From contig URYO01000066.1 in NCBI GenBank assembly GCA_900552195.1, forward strand, positions 1-6,985: 6,985 nucleotides of DNA, in the 5' to 3' direction. The notes beneath the pieces were generated by a model. It was not told the DNA's origin and did no database searches. It was given only the letters and a program-made list of their open reading frames with translations. The translations under genes were made by a program, and so were the position numbers. Positions 1-6,774 of the stretch are shown piece by piece. Numbering within the stretch: the stretch's first letter is position 1; every line of letters begins with the position of its first letter. Origin of the DNA: an uncultured Sutterella sp. (GTDB lineage Bacteria; Pseudomonadota; Gammaproteobacteria; Burkholderiales; Burkholderiaceae_F).

Positions 1-71
1 AGAGGTAAGGATCGGAGTTGATAACTAGAAAATCAAGACTTCGACGGAGTTGTTTACCGCCTACAAAAATG

Positions 72-100
72 TTCCTGAGCGGCGGCTTCAAATCTATAAT
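72..100 (+). promoter_or_regulatory. Candidate sigma70 promoter of the sucA-sucB-lpdA operon
   Basis: A perfect -10 hexamer TATAAT lies at 95-100. At the ideal 17-base spacing the -35 position (72-77) reads TTCCTG, which matches only two of the six consensus bases, and there is no extended -10 TG. Transcription would begin near 107. This pattern, a good -10 with a poor -35, is often seen in promoters that need an activator; that reading is inference. The promoter is placed sensibly for the operon, about 117 bases before the preferred sucA start, with no gene in between. A chance TATAAT in this AT-rich stretch cannot be excluded. Confidence 0.45.
74..83 (+). repeat. Direct repeat copy 1, CCTGAGCGGC
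   Basis: This 10-base sequence recurs exactly at 190-199, 116 bases downstream on the same strand. This copy overlaps the -35 position of the candidate promoter. It could be a protein-binding site, but chance is possible for ten bases. Confidence 0.35.
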
Positions 101-105
101 CAATT

Positions 106-134
106 TGTTTCAGCGGCTGGTTTTTGCTGAAACA
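106..134 (+). promoter_or_regulatory. Perfect 9-bp dyad / hairpin at the predicted transcription start
   Basis: TGTTTCAGC (106-114) is the exact reverse complement of GCTGAAACA (126-134), separated by an 11-base loop (115-125) whose ends could add two G-U pairs. There is no T-tract after it, so it is not an intrinsic terminator. Its left arm coincides with the start point expected from the TATAAT at 95-100. It could be a repressor operator covering +1 or a stem-loop at the 5' end of the operon mRNA. The dyad is seen directly; its role is inference. Confidence 0.5.
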
Positions 135-140
135 CGCTCA

Positions 141-153
141 ACAGGAAACCTGT
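141..153 (+). promoter_or_regulatory. Small hairpin over the upstream GTG (152) and its AGGA
   Basis: ACAGG (141-145) and CCTGT (149-153) are perfect complements around an AAA loop. The stem contains the only Shine-Dalgarno-like AGGA (143-146) that could serve the GTG codon at 152-154, and it includes two bases of that codon. If it folds in the mRNA it would disfavour initiation at 152. Five pairs is short and could be chance. Confidence 0.3.
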
Positions 154-159
154 GAAGCA

Positions 160-187
160 GCCGCAAAATATTCTGATAATTTGCGGC
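160..187 (+). promoter_or_regulatory. 8-bp hairpin in the sucA leader
   Basis: GCCGCAAA (160-167) is the exact reverse complement of TTTGCGGC (180-187), with a 12-base loop (168-179). No T-tract follows. It lies between the two possible sucA starts, 36 bases before the preferred one. Together with the dyads at 106-134 and 141-153 it makes the presumed leader strongly structured. GCCGC (160-164) could instead pair with GCGGC at 195-199, so two alternative folds exist. Function is unknown. Confidence 0.35.
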
Positions 188-189
188 CC

Positions 190-199
190 CCTGAGCGGC
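190..199 (+). repeat. Direct repeat copy 2, CCTGAGCGGC
   Basis: This is the second exact copy of the 10-base sequence at 74-83. It lies just after the 160-187 hairpin and just before the sucA ribosome binding site. The pair brackets the candidate promoter start and the leader. Confidence 0.35.
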
Positions 200-212
200 A
201 AGAAATTTGTCC

Positions 213-219
213 AAGGTGA
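213..219 (+). promoter_or_regulatory. Ribosome binding site deciding the sucA start at 224
   Basis: AAGGTGA ends four bases before GTG 224-226 and matches the AGGTGA part of the sequence complementary to the 16S rRNA 3' end. This is better and better placed than the AGGA (143-146) before GTG 152. It is the main nucleotide argument for the shorter E1 protein. Confidence 0.6.
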
Positions 220-223
220 AAAA

Positions 224-3082
224 GTGATTAAAGACTTAATAGAGAATTCATATCTATTCGGCGGGAATGCTCCTTACGTAGAAGATTTATACGAGCAGTA
301 CCTCGAAGACCCAAATTCCGTAGACGAAAAATGGCGTCAGTACTTTGACCGTCTGCAGCAGGCCCCGGCTTCCGACGGCCGTGTCGAAACCATTGACGTT
401 CCTCATGCACCCATCGTTGAGGCTTTCGCACAGAGAGCATCCGAACCGCGTTCGGCTGTTTGTCCGGTAAGTGAACGAGATCTTGATCTGGCAAAAAAAC
501 AGGTTGCGGTTCAGTCCATCATCGGTGCGTACCGATTCTTAGGAAGCCGCTGGGCCAACCTTGACCCGCTGCACAGAAGAGAACGTCCGAAGATTCCCGA
601 GCTTGAACCTTCCTTCTACGGACTGTCCGAAACGGATATGGACAGCACCTTCTCGGCAGCTAATACGTATTTCGGCGCCGATAAGATGACGCTTCGGGAT
701 TTAATCGCCGCCTTGAAACAAACTTATTGCAGCGATATCGGTATCGAATTCATGTACATCAGCGATCCGGTGATCAAACGCTGGTGGCAGCAAAAACTGG
801 AACCTTGCCGCTCAACCCCGAGCATGGACGCCAAGTCCAAGAAACGCATTCTTGAAGAACTGACGGCCGCAGAAGGTTTGGAACGTTATCTCCATACCAA
901 GTATGTCGGCCAGAAACGCTTCTCGCTCGAAGGCGGAGAAAGCTTTATTGTCGCCATGGACGAAATCGTGGAAACAGGCGCAGCACAAGGCCTGGAGGAA
1001 ATGGTTATCGGTATGGCTCACCGCGGTCGTCTCAATGTGCTCGTCAATACGCTTGGCAAAGCGCCGAGTGAACTGTTTGCAGAGTTTGAAGGTCACTACA
1101 AGAGTAAAGACCTGCCGGCGGGCGACGTGAAATATCACAACGGTTTCTCAAGCGATGTCGTTACCGCTTCCGGACCGATCCATCTGGCTTTAGCCTTTAA
1201 TCCTTCTCACTTGGAAATTGTCGACCCGGTCGCAGTCGGAAGCGTTCGCGCCCGACAGGATCGCCGCCATGATCCTAAAGGTCGCCGCGTGATGGGCGTT
1301 CTTGTTCACGGCGACGCTGCCTTTGCAGGTCAGGGCGTCGTCATGGAGACGCTGAACCTTGCCGATACCCGCGGCTACGGTACCGGCGGCACGATGCATA
1401 TCGTGATCAACAATCAGATCGGCTTTACGACTTCCGACCCGCGAGATAAAGGCTCAATGACCTATTGCACGGATCCTGCAAAACTTATTGAAGCTCCGGT
1501 TCTTCACGTTAACGGAGACGACCCCGAAGCCGTCGTATTTGCGACTCGTCTGGCGATGGAGTTCCGCAAGAGCTTCAGCCGCGACGTCGTGGTTGACATT
1601 GTCTGCTTCCGCCGTTTAGGCCATAACGAACAGGACACGCCGGGACTGACTCAGCCGCTGATGTATAAGAAGATCAATGTCCATCCGGGTACTCGCCAGG
1701 TTTACGCTGACAAGCTGGCACTTCAGGGCGTCGTAAGCCCCGAAGAAGCCAAAGAAATGGTTGCCGCATATCGACGCAGTCTGGAAAGCGGTATCCCGCC
1801 GAGACAGACGGCTTTGATCGAAGGCAAGAACCCTTATGCCGTTGATTGGTCCCGTTACAACGGCAGCTGGACAGACGATGTGAAGACGTCTGTTCCTTTG
1901 GACGAATTGAAGCGTTTGACGGATGTCATTACGACCGTTCCGGAGAACTTCAAGCTCCACCCGCTCCTTCAAAAGGTCATCGCAGATCGTCGTCTGATGA
2001 TGCAGGAAGAAATCCGTGTGGATTGGGGCTTAGCCGAACATCTGGCTTTTGCCACGCTGCTCACGGGCGGATACTCCGTTCGTATTTCCGGCGAAGACTC
2101 CGGCCGCGGAACCTTCAGCCATCGTCATGCCGTCTGGCACGATCAGAACCGTGACCGGTGGGATTCGGGTATTTGGATTCCTTTGGAGCATCTAGGTGAG
2201 CATCAGGCTCAGTTCACAGTGATTGACTCCGTTCTTTCTGAGGAGTCTGTTCTCGCATTTGAATACGGCTATGCCAGCTCTTCTCCGAAGTGCCTGACGA
2301 TTTGGGAAGCTCAGTTCGGCGACTTTGCCAACGGCGCTCAGGTCGTGATCGACCAGTTCATCAGCTCCGGTGAGGCCAAGTGGGGCCGCAAGAGCGGCTT
2401 GACGATGCTCTTGCCTCACGGCTACGAAGGGCAGGGCCCCGAGCATTCATCTGCCCGAGTCGAACGTTATCTGCAGCTTGCAGCAGATACCAATATGCTG
2501 ATTTGTCAGCCGACAACCGCAGCTCAGATCTTCCATTTGCTGCGCCGTCAGATGGTTGGCAATATCCGCAAACCTTTAATCGTCTTCTCTCCAAAGAGTC
2601 TGCTGCGCAACAAGATGGCAAGTTCCGATTTGGAAGAACTCTCCGAAGGCAAATTCGAAACCGTCATCGGTGAAATTGAAGAGCTCGATGCCGATAAGGT
2701 CAGAAGAATTCTGGTCTGCACTGGCAAAGTTTATTACGACCTCGTGAAATACCGCAAAGAGCATGAAATCGATGATGTCGTCATCGTTCGTCTTGAACAG
2801 CTTTATCCCTTCCCGCACAAGAGTTTCCGAGAAGAGACTTCTGGTTACTCCTTCGCTTCCGAGGTGGTTTGGGTCCAGGACGAACCTCAGAATCAGGGCG
2901 CCTGGTTCTATGTGCAGCACCATTTGCTTGAAGAAATGCCTTCCGGCGCAAGATTGAGTTATGCAGGACGTCCTGCTTCATCTTCGCCTGCCGTCGGCTA
3001 TGCCAGCAAGCACGCCGAGCAGCTTAAAGAATTGGTGGAAAACGCTTTCGGACGTCTTAAGGGCTTTATCCAGACGAAATAG
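224..3082 (+). CDS. sucA: 2-oxoglutarate dehydrogenase E1 component (thiamine diphosphate-dependent)
   Basis: This is the E1 subunit of the cytoplasmic 2-oxoglutarate dehydrogenase complex. It decarboxylates 2-oxoglutarate and transfers the succinyl group to lipoyl-E2. It has 952 aa from GTG 224, about the usual length for the family. Residue numbers follow that start. The N-terminal family motif SYLFGGNAPYVEDLYEQYL is at 9-27. The active-site segments GMAHRGRLNV (His266) and KYHNGFSSD (His305) follow. The cofactor/Mg2+ site is GDAAFAGQG (363-371) with NNQIGF (396-401). The pyrimidine-binding domain has GEDSGRGTFSHRHA (623-636, Glu624). The C-terminal domain includes LYPFP and QDEPQNQGAW. The frame is also open from GTG 152 (976 aa), but the extra 24 residues have no family counterpart that I recognise and the ribosome binding site there is weaker. 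No catalytic residue seems missing. The E2 gene follows after 39 bases. The gene is also called odhA in Betaproteobacteria. Confidence 0.97.
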   Translation: MIKDLIENSYLFGGNAPYVEDLYEQYLEDPNSVDEKWRQYFDRLQQAPASDGRVETIDVPHAPIVEAFAQRASEPRSAVCPVSERDLDLAKKQVAVQSIIGAYRFLGSRWANLDPLHRRERPKIPELEPSFYGLSETDMDSTFSAANTYFGADKMTLRDLIAALKQTYCSDIGIEFMYISDPVIKRWWQQKLEPCRSTPSMDAKSKKRILEELTAAEGLERYLHTKYVGQKRFSLEGGESFIVAMDEIVETGAAQGLEEMVIGMAHRGRLNVLVNTLGKAPSELFAEFEGHYKSKDLPAGDVKYHNGFSSDVVTASGPIHLALAFNPSHLEIVDPVAVGSVRARQDRRHDPKGRRVMGVLVHGDAAFAGQGVVMETLNLADTRGYGTGGTMHIVINNQIGFTTSDPRDKGSMTYCTDPAKLIEAPVLHVNGDDPEAVVFATRLAMEFRKSFSRDVVVDIVCFRRLGHNEQDTPGLTQPLMYKKINVHPGTRQVYADKLALQGVVSPEEAKEMVAAYRRSLESGIPPRQTALIEGKNPYAVDWSRYNGSWTDDVKTSVPLDELKRLTDVITTVPENFKLHPLLQKVIADRRLMMQEEIRVDWGLAEHLAFATLLTGGYSVRISGEDSGRGTFSHRHAVWHDQNRDRWDSGIWIPLEHLGEHQAQFTVIDSVLSEESVLAFEYGYASSSPKCLTIWEAQFGDFANGAQVVIDQFISSGEAKWGRKSGLTMLLPHGYEGQGPEHSSARVERYLQLAADTNMLICQPTTAAQIFHLLRRQMVGNIRKPLIVFSPKSLLRNKMASSDLEELSEGKFETVIGEIEELDADKVRRILVCTGKVYYDLVKYRKEHEIDDVVIVRLEQLYPFPHKSFREETSGYSFASEVVWVQDEPQNQGAWFYVQHHLLEEMPSGARLSYAGRPASSSPAVGYASKHAEQLKELVENAFGRLKGFIQTK

Positions 3083-3121
3083 TTCAAGCGTTGCTTTGTA
3101 AAGAATTCGGAGAAAAAAGAA

Positions 3122-4420
3122 ATGTCTATTGTTGAAGTCAAAGTACCCGAGCTGTCCGAGTCTGTTTCGGAAGCCAGTCTGATTGAATGGAAAAAGAAAG
3201 TCGGTGAACCGGTTAAGGCCGATGAAATTCTTATTGAAATTGAAACCGATAAGATCGTTCTGGAAATTCCGGCGCCGGCAGACGGAGTGCTGGCAAGCAT
3301 TGAGCAGCCTGATGGTGCGGCAGTCCTCAGCGACCAATTGATCGCCACAATCGATACTGAAGGAATGGTTGGTGCACAGCCGGAAGCCCCTAAAGCAGCC
3401 GTTGCTGAAGAAGTCATTATTTCGACGCCTGCGGCAGCCCCTGCGCCGACTCCCTCACCCGCTGCGCCGACGGCAGCTGCTTCTACGCCAGGCGCCTTTA
3501 TGATGCCTGCCGCAGAAAAACTCATGGCAAACAGCGGATTGTCTGCAACTCAGGTTGCAGGAACAGGCGTCGGCGGACGTATCACGAAACCCGATGTCAT
3601 CGCTGCCTTAAAGAGCGCTCAGCCTGTGGCTCCATCTGCTGTTGCCGCAGCTCCGGCTCAACCGGCCGCTCCTAAATCCGCGCCTGCTAAACAAGCAACT
3701 CCCGTCGCATCTCTTGACGGCAGACCCGAGCAGAGAGTTCCGATGTCTCGCCTTCGTGCCAGAGTGGCCGAACGCCTCGTAGAGTCCCAGTCCAACTGCG
3801 CCATTCTGACTACTTTCAATGAGGTGAACCTGGCGCCGGTAATGGCTTTGAGAGCGAAATACAAAGAAAGCTTCGAGAAGAAGTATGGCGTCAAACTCGG
3901 CTTTATGAGCTTCTTCGTTAAAGCTGCTGTTCACGCTTTGAAGCAGTACCCGATCATCAACGCCTCGGTTGACGGCTACGACATCATTTATCACGGATAT
4001 ATGGATATCGGCATTGCAGTGGGTTCTCCCCGCGGTCTTGTTGTACCGGTCTTAAGAGATGCCGATCAAATGACGTTTGCCGAGATCGAACTCAAGATTG
4101 CAGACTTTGCTAAGCGTGCCAAGGACGGTAAGTTAACGCTCGAAGAGCTGACCGGCGGCACGTTTACCATTTCCAACGGGGGCGTATTCGGGTCTCTCTT
4201 CTCCACACCGATTATTAATCCGCCTCAGTCCGCCATTCTCGGCATCCACGCGACCAAACCGCGTCCTGTAGCAGAAAACGGCGAAGTCGTGATTCGTCCG
4301 ATGAACTACTTTGCGATGAGTTATGACCATCGCATTATTGACGGACGCGAAGCCGTGCTGGCACTTGTGGCGATGAAAGAAGCCCTTGAAGATCCGGCCC
4401 GTTTACTCTTAGATCTCTAA
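3122..4420 (+). CDS. sucB: Dihydrolipoyllysine succinyltransferase, E2 of 2-oxoglutarate dehydrogenase
   Basis: This is the E2 core of the complex. Its swinging lipoyl arm accepts the succinyl group from E1 and the catalytic domain passes it to CoA, giving succinyl-CoA. The protein has 432 aa. A single lipoyl domain spans about 2-77, with the lipoylated Lys44 in ETDKIVLE. An Ala/Pro-rich linker (about 80-125) leads to the peripheral subunit-binding domain (about 127-163, ending [12 protein letters not shown]) that holds E1 or E3. A second Ala/Pro linker (164-200) precedes the acyltransferase domain (about 205-432), with the active-site motif HRIIDG (His403, Asp407). One lipoyl domain and close similarity to SucB/OdhB favour the succinyltransferase over pyruvate dehydrogenase E2, and the E1 neighbour settles this. 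ATG 3122 has GGAG at 3109-3112. The E3 gene starts 10 bases after the stop, so translation is probably coupled. The gene is also known as odhB. Confidence 0.97.
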   Translation: MSIVEVKVPELSESVSEASLIEWKKKVGEPVKADEILIEIETDKIVLEIPAPADGVLASIEQPDGAAVLSDQLIATIDTEGMVGAQPEAPKAAVAEEVIISTPAAAPAPTPSPAAPTAAASTPGAFMMPAAEKLMANSGLSATQVAGTGVGGRITKPDVIAALKSAQPVAPSAVAAAPAQPAAPKSAPAKQATPVASLDGRPEQRVPMSRLRARVAERLVESQSNCAILTTFNEVNLAPVMALRAKYKESFEKKYGVKLGFMSFFVKAAVHALKQYPIINASVDGYDIIYHGYMDIGIAVGSPRGLVVPVLRDADQMTFAEIELKIADFAKRAKDGKLTLEELTGGTFTISNGGVFGSLFSTPIINPPQSAILGIHATKPRPVAENGEVVIRPMNYFAMSYDHRIIDGREAVLALVAMKEALEDPARLLLDL

Positions 4421-4430
4421 GGAGCAGGTT

Positions 4431-5864
4431 ATGAAAGATGATATTCAGACCTTTGACGTCGTCGTCATAGGCGCCGGTCCCGGCGGATATGTTTCTGCGA
4501 TTAGAGCAGCTCAGTTGGGCTTAACCGTATGCTGCATTGATGATTGGGTCACGGACGGTAAACCTGCACCCGGAGGTACTTGCACCAATGTCGGGTGCAT
4601 TCCCTCGAAGGCTCTTCTTGCGAGCAGCTGTCTCTTTGAAGAAATCAGAGACAAAGCTTCCGAGCACGGGATTCATGTTGAAGAACCCACGATTGATGTT
4701 CCGACGATGATTGCCCGCAAGGCCAAGATCGTTCGTCAGACTAATGACGGAATTCTTTATCTCTTCAGAAAGAACAAAATCACGTTCCTTAACGGTCGCG
4801 GATTCTTTGTGACTTCTGATGAAGACGGTTATCTGATCGGTGTGGAAGGCAGGGACGAGACACGTGTTTTTGCGAAGAACGTTGTTCTTGCTACCGGCAG
4901 CAAACCGAGACAATTCCCCGGAGTTCCTTTTGACGAGGAACGTATTTTGTCCAATGAAGGCGCACTGAAACTAAAGAGTGTTCCTTCTACCTTGGGGATC
5001 ATCGGTGCCGGCGTGATTGGTTTGGAACTTGGCAGCGTCTGGAAGCGGCTCGGTGCCGATGTCCGAATTCTTGAAGCCATGCCGTCACTTCTGCCTTTTG
5101 CGGACTCCGCGATCAGCAGAGAGGCGCTGAAGGCCTTTAAGCAGCAGGGTATCGATATGGAGTTCGGTGTTCACATCGACAGCATTCAAAATGACGGTGA
5201 CCGTGTCATTGTTCAATACAAGGACAAGGACGGAAAAAACAGCGAGATGTGGGTTGATCGTTTGATCATTTCTATCGGCCGCGTTCCGTTTATAGCCGCT
5301 TTAGATGCACCTGTTGTCGGCCTCAAACTCGATGAAAGAGGCTTCGTGGAAGTCGATGCAGAAAACCGTACGAATCTTCCTCGAGTATGGGCGATCGGTG
5401 ACCTTGTCAAAGGTCCGATGCTGGCTCATAAGGCCGAAGAAGAGGGTGTGGCGGTTGCAGAACGCATTGCAGGACGCAAAGCTGTAACGCATATTGAACG
5501 CGTGCCTTCCGTGGTTTACACCGAACCGGAAATTGCTTGGGTAGGCAAAACCGAAGATGAACTGAAGAATGCTGGTAAGCCTTACAAAGTCGGTGTCTTC
5601 CCGTTCATGGCCAACGGCCGCGCCAGAGCTGTCGGAGAAACCCAAGGCTTTGTGAAGATGCTGGCAGACGCCGAGACCGACCTGGTTTTGGGACTGCATA
5701 TCATCGGACCTCAGGCCGGCGAGCTGATTGCGCAAGGCTGTGATGCCTTGTCCTTCGGCGCGACCGCAGAAGACCTGGCACTGATCTGCGATCCTCATCC
5801 TACTTTCAGCGAGGCCATCAAAGAGGCGGCCTTAGCGGTAAATAAAGAAGGCATTAACTTTTAG
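4431..5864 (+). CDS. lpdA: Dihydrolipoamide dehydrogenase, E3 component
   Basis: This is a flavoprotein disulfide reductase that reoxidises dihydrolipoyl-E2 and reduces NAD+. The protein has 477 aa, typical for the family. The FAD-binding GAGPGG is at 14-19. The redox-active disulfide is Cys51-Cys56 in GGTCTNVGCIPSK. The NAD-binding GAGVIG is at 192-197. The second FAD motif, WAIGD, is at 320-324. The C-terminal interface domain ends with the catalytic pair His456/Glu461 in HPTFSEAIKEAA. ATG 4431 follows the E2 stop by 10 bases, which hold GGAGCAGG (4421-4428), so the two genes are tightly coupled. Its place in the operon argues that this copy serves the 2-oxoglutarate complex; many Burkholderiales carry another E3 gene with the pyruvate dehydrogenase genes, which this window cannot show. 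Dimer formation is expected because His456 acts on the partner's active site. The gene is also named odhL or lpd. An intrinsic terminator starts eight bases after the stop codon. Confidence 0.97.
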   Translation: MKDDIQTFDVVVIGAGPGGYVSAIRAAQLGLTVCCIDDWVTDGKPAPGGTCTNVGCIPSKALLASSCLFEEIRDKASEHGIHVEEPTIDVPTMIARKAKIVRQTNDGILYLFRKNKITFLNGRGFFVTSDEDGYLIGVEGRDETRVFAKNVVLATGSKPRQFPGVPFDEERILSNEGALKLKSVPSTLGIIGAGVIGLELGSVWKRLGADVRILEAMPSLLPFADSAISREALKAFKQQGIDMEFGVHIDSIQNDGDRVIVQYKDKDGKNSEMWVDRLIISIGRVPFIAALDAPVVGLKLDERGFVEVDAENRTNLPRVWAIGDLVKGPMLAHKAEEEGVAVAERIAGRKAVTHIERVPSVVYTEPEIAWVGKTEDELKNAGKPYKVGVFPFMANGRARAVGETQGFVKMLADAETDLVLGLHIIGPQAGELIAQGCDALSFGATAEDLALICDPHPTFSEAIKEAALAVNKEGINF

Positions 5865-5871
5865 CTAGAAT

Positions 5872-5910
5872 AATGAGACCTGGGACCAAGAAATCTCAGG
5901 TCTTATTTTT
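5872..5910 (+). terminator. Rho-independent terminator of the sucA-sucB-lpdA operon
   Basis: AGACCTGGGA (5876-5885) pairs with TCTCAGGTCT (5894-5903) with one G-U, around the 8-base loop 5886-5893. Pairs outside this (5872-5875 with 5904-5907) could extend the stem. The right arm runs into TTATTTTT (5903-5910), a proper U-tract. It lies eight bases after the lpdA stop codon on the + strand. It separates the operon from the exported-protein gene at 5944. Confidence 0.9.
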
Positions 5911-5943
5911 GCTTAGGCCGCACACCATTCAGGAGCTTTTCGG

Positions 5944-6711
5944 ATGCGAATCCCGCTTATTCTTTTTACTCTCGGCTTGCTCAGCTTCAATGCTTGGGCA
6001 GTGGAGCCGCCGTCGACTGTTCCTTTCGCCAAGAGGTACGATCCCGCCTCCATTACAACAGCTTCACGAGCAAGAGAAGTCATCGCGGCCTACGACAACG
6101 AAAAGAGAGTCTGGGAGAACTGGTACAAAGAAGAAACAGCTCAGTGTTATCGCAACTTTTTTGTGACTTATTGCTTGGATAAGGCTAAGTCGGAACGCAC
6201 AGAACACATCAATGAGGCTCGCCGCGTTTGGCTCGTAGCTAGAGACTTCCTGAGGAAGGAACGTTCCGAACAGGCGGTGAAAGACCGCAAAGCTGCTGAG
6301 GCCAAGCAAGCCGCCAAAAATGCCAAGATGGATGCTCAGCCCGCTCGCGTTGCTAAAGCTCCTTCCAAGACACGAGACGTCACGCCTCGCAAGCCGGGCG
6401 AAGGCCATGCCGCAGATCGCGTTCTGACACCCGAAGAAGAAAAAGCGAATGCCGAAGCCTATGCCATGAAGCAGCAGGAGCGTGAACAGCGCATTGCCGA
6501 GCAGGAAAGTAAAGTTCCTGAAGCTCCTTCTATGACGCCTGAAGAACGTATTCAAGCTAGAGCCGAGCGCCGCGCCGCAGCCGAGAAGAAACGCGCTGAA
6601 AATATCAAGAAGCGCGCAGAAAAAGCTGCGGAGTATGAACGTCAGGTCAAGCTTCGTGAAGAGCAAGAGAAGAAGAACAGCGTCACAGGTGACTTGATTC
6701 CTCGGCTGTAA
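5944..6711 (+). CDS. Uncharacterised exported protein with a Cys pair and a charged helical tail
   Basis: I do not recognise a characterised family. The 255-aa product starts with a clear Sec signal peptide: MR, a hydrophobic core at about 3-15, then NAWA with likely cleavage after Ala19. The mature N-terminus is Pro-rich (VEPPSTVPF). A helical region at about 40-110 contains CYRNFFVTYCLDKA with Cys68 and Cys77 eight residues apart; in the oxidising periplasm these could form a disulfide. I recall similar Cys-x8-Cys segments in unannotated exported proteins of Betaproteobacteria, but this is from memory. From about 95 on the chain is rich in Ala, Lys, Glu, Arg and Gln, with two related stretches beginning LTPEEEKANAEA (about 160) and MTPEERIQARAE (about 198), probably coiled coil or a long single helix. 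There is no lipobox and no second membrane segment. ATG 5944 has AGGAG at 5931-5935. The gene follows the operon terminator, so its role need not be linked to the TCA cycle. The helicase gene follows after 63 bases. Confidence 0.85.
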   Translation: MRIPLILFTLGLLSFNAWAVEPPSTVPFAKRYDPASITTASRAREVIAAYDNEKRVWENWYKEETAQCYRNFFVTYCLDKAKSERTEHINEARRVWLVARDFLRKERSEQAVKDRKAAEAKQAAKNAKMDAQPARVAKAPSKTRDVTPRKPGEGHAADRVLTPEEEKANAEAYAMKQQEREQRIAEQESKVPEAPSMTPEERIQARAERRAAAEKKRAENIKKRAEKAAEYERQVKLREEQEKKNSVTGDLIPRL

Positions 6712-6753
6712 CAATCCAAAAAAGATCGGAACTCCTTGATCTGATAGGATTGT
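6711..6753 (+). promoter_or_regulatory. Nested imperfect hairpin after the exported-protein gene
   Basis: ACAATCC (6711-6717) pairs exactly with GGATTGT (6747-6753), and inside it AGATC (6723-6727) pairs with GATCT (6738-6742). The outer stem begins with the last base of the stop codon. No T-tract follows, so it is not a standard intrinsic terminator. It may mark the 3' end of the upstream message or be part of the leader of the helicase gene. Confidence 0.35.
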
Positions 6754-6770
6754 GTTCCTAAACAAGGAAC
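6754..6770 (+). promoter_or_regulatory. Hairpin that would mask the helicase ribosome binding site
   Basis: GTTCCT (6754-6759) is the exact complement of AGGAAC (6765-6770), with loop AAACA. The right arm contains most of the AAGGA Shine-Dalgarno sequence (6764-6768) for ATG 6775. It abuts the hairpin at 6711-6753, so the two could stack. A translation-damping role is inference. Confidence 0.4.
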
Positions 6771-6774
6771 CTAA

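Noticed and set aside
1..71. Tail of an upstream gene at the left edge
   Set aside because: All three + frames reach a stop within 28 bases and the few codons are not recognisable, so no call can be made.
2998..3525. A 175-codon minus-strand open frame opposite the end of sucA and the start of sucB
   Set aside because: It runs antisense through the conserved lipoyl domain and the Ala/Pro linker of E2; its Ala/Ser/Gly-rich product is typical of an antisense shadow.
3335..3745. Ala/Pro-rich low-complexity stretches in E2 as a repeat or insertion
   Set aside because: They are the flexible linkers on either side of the subunit-binding domain, normal for 2-oxoacid dehydrogenase E2 proteins.
5301..5798. 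A 165-codon minus-strand open frame inside lpdA
   Set aside because: It overlaps the C-terminal domain of a well-conserved enzyme and shows no recognisable motif.
5866..5871. TAGAAT as a -10 element for the exported-protein gene
   Set aside because: It matches five of six bases, but the -35 region at 5843-5848 lies in lpdA and is poor, and the start would fall inside the terminator stem. Too weak to annotate.
5873..6166. A 97-codon + strand frame starting just after lpdA
   Set aside because: It begins inside the terminator stem and runs out of frame through the signal peptide of the exported protein.
6711..6753. Intrinsic terminator after the exported-protein gene
   Set aside because: The stem exists but no T-tract follows it, so I list it only as a hairpin.
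6064..6765. A 233-codon open frame on the minus strand opposite the exported-protein gene, rich in Leu and Phe
   Set aside because: It is the antisense of Lys/Glu-rich codons (AAG/GAA read as CTT/TTC), so long Leu/Phe runs are expected. The + strand gene has a signal peptide, a ribosome binding site and sensible composition.
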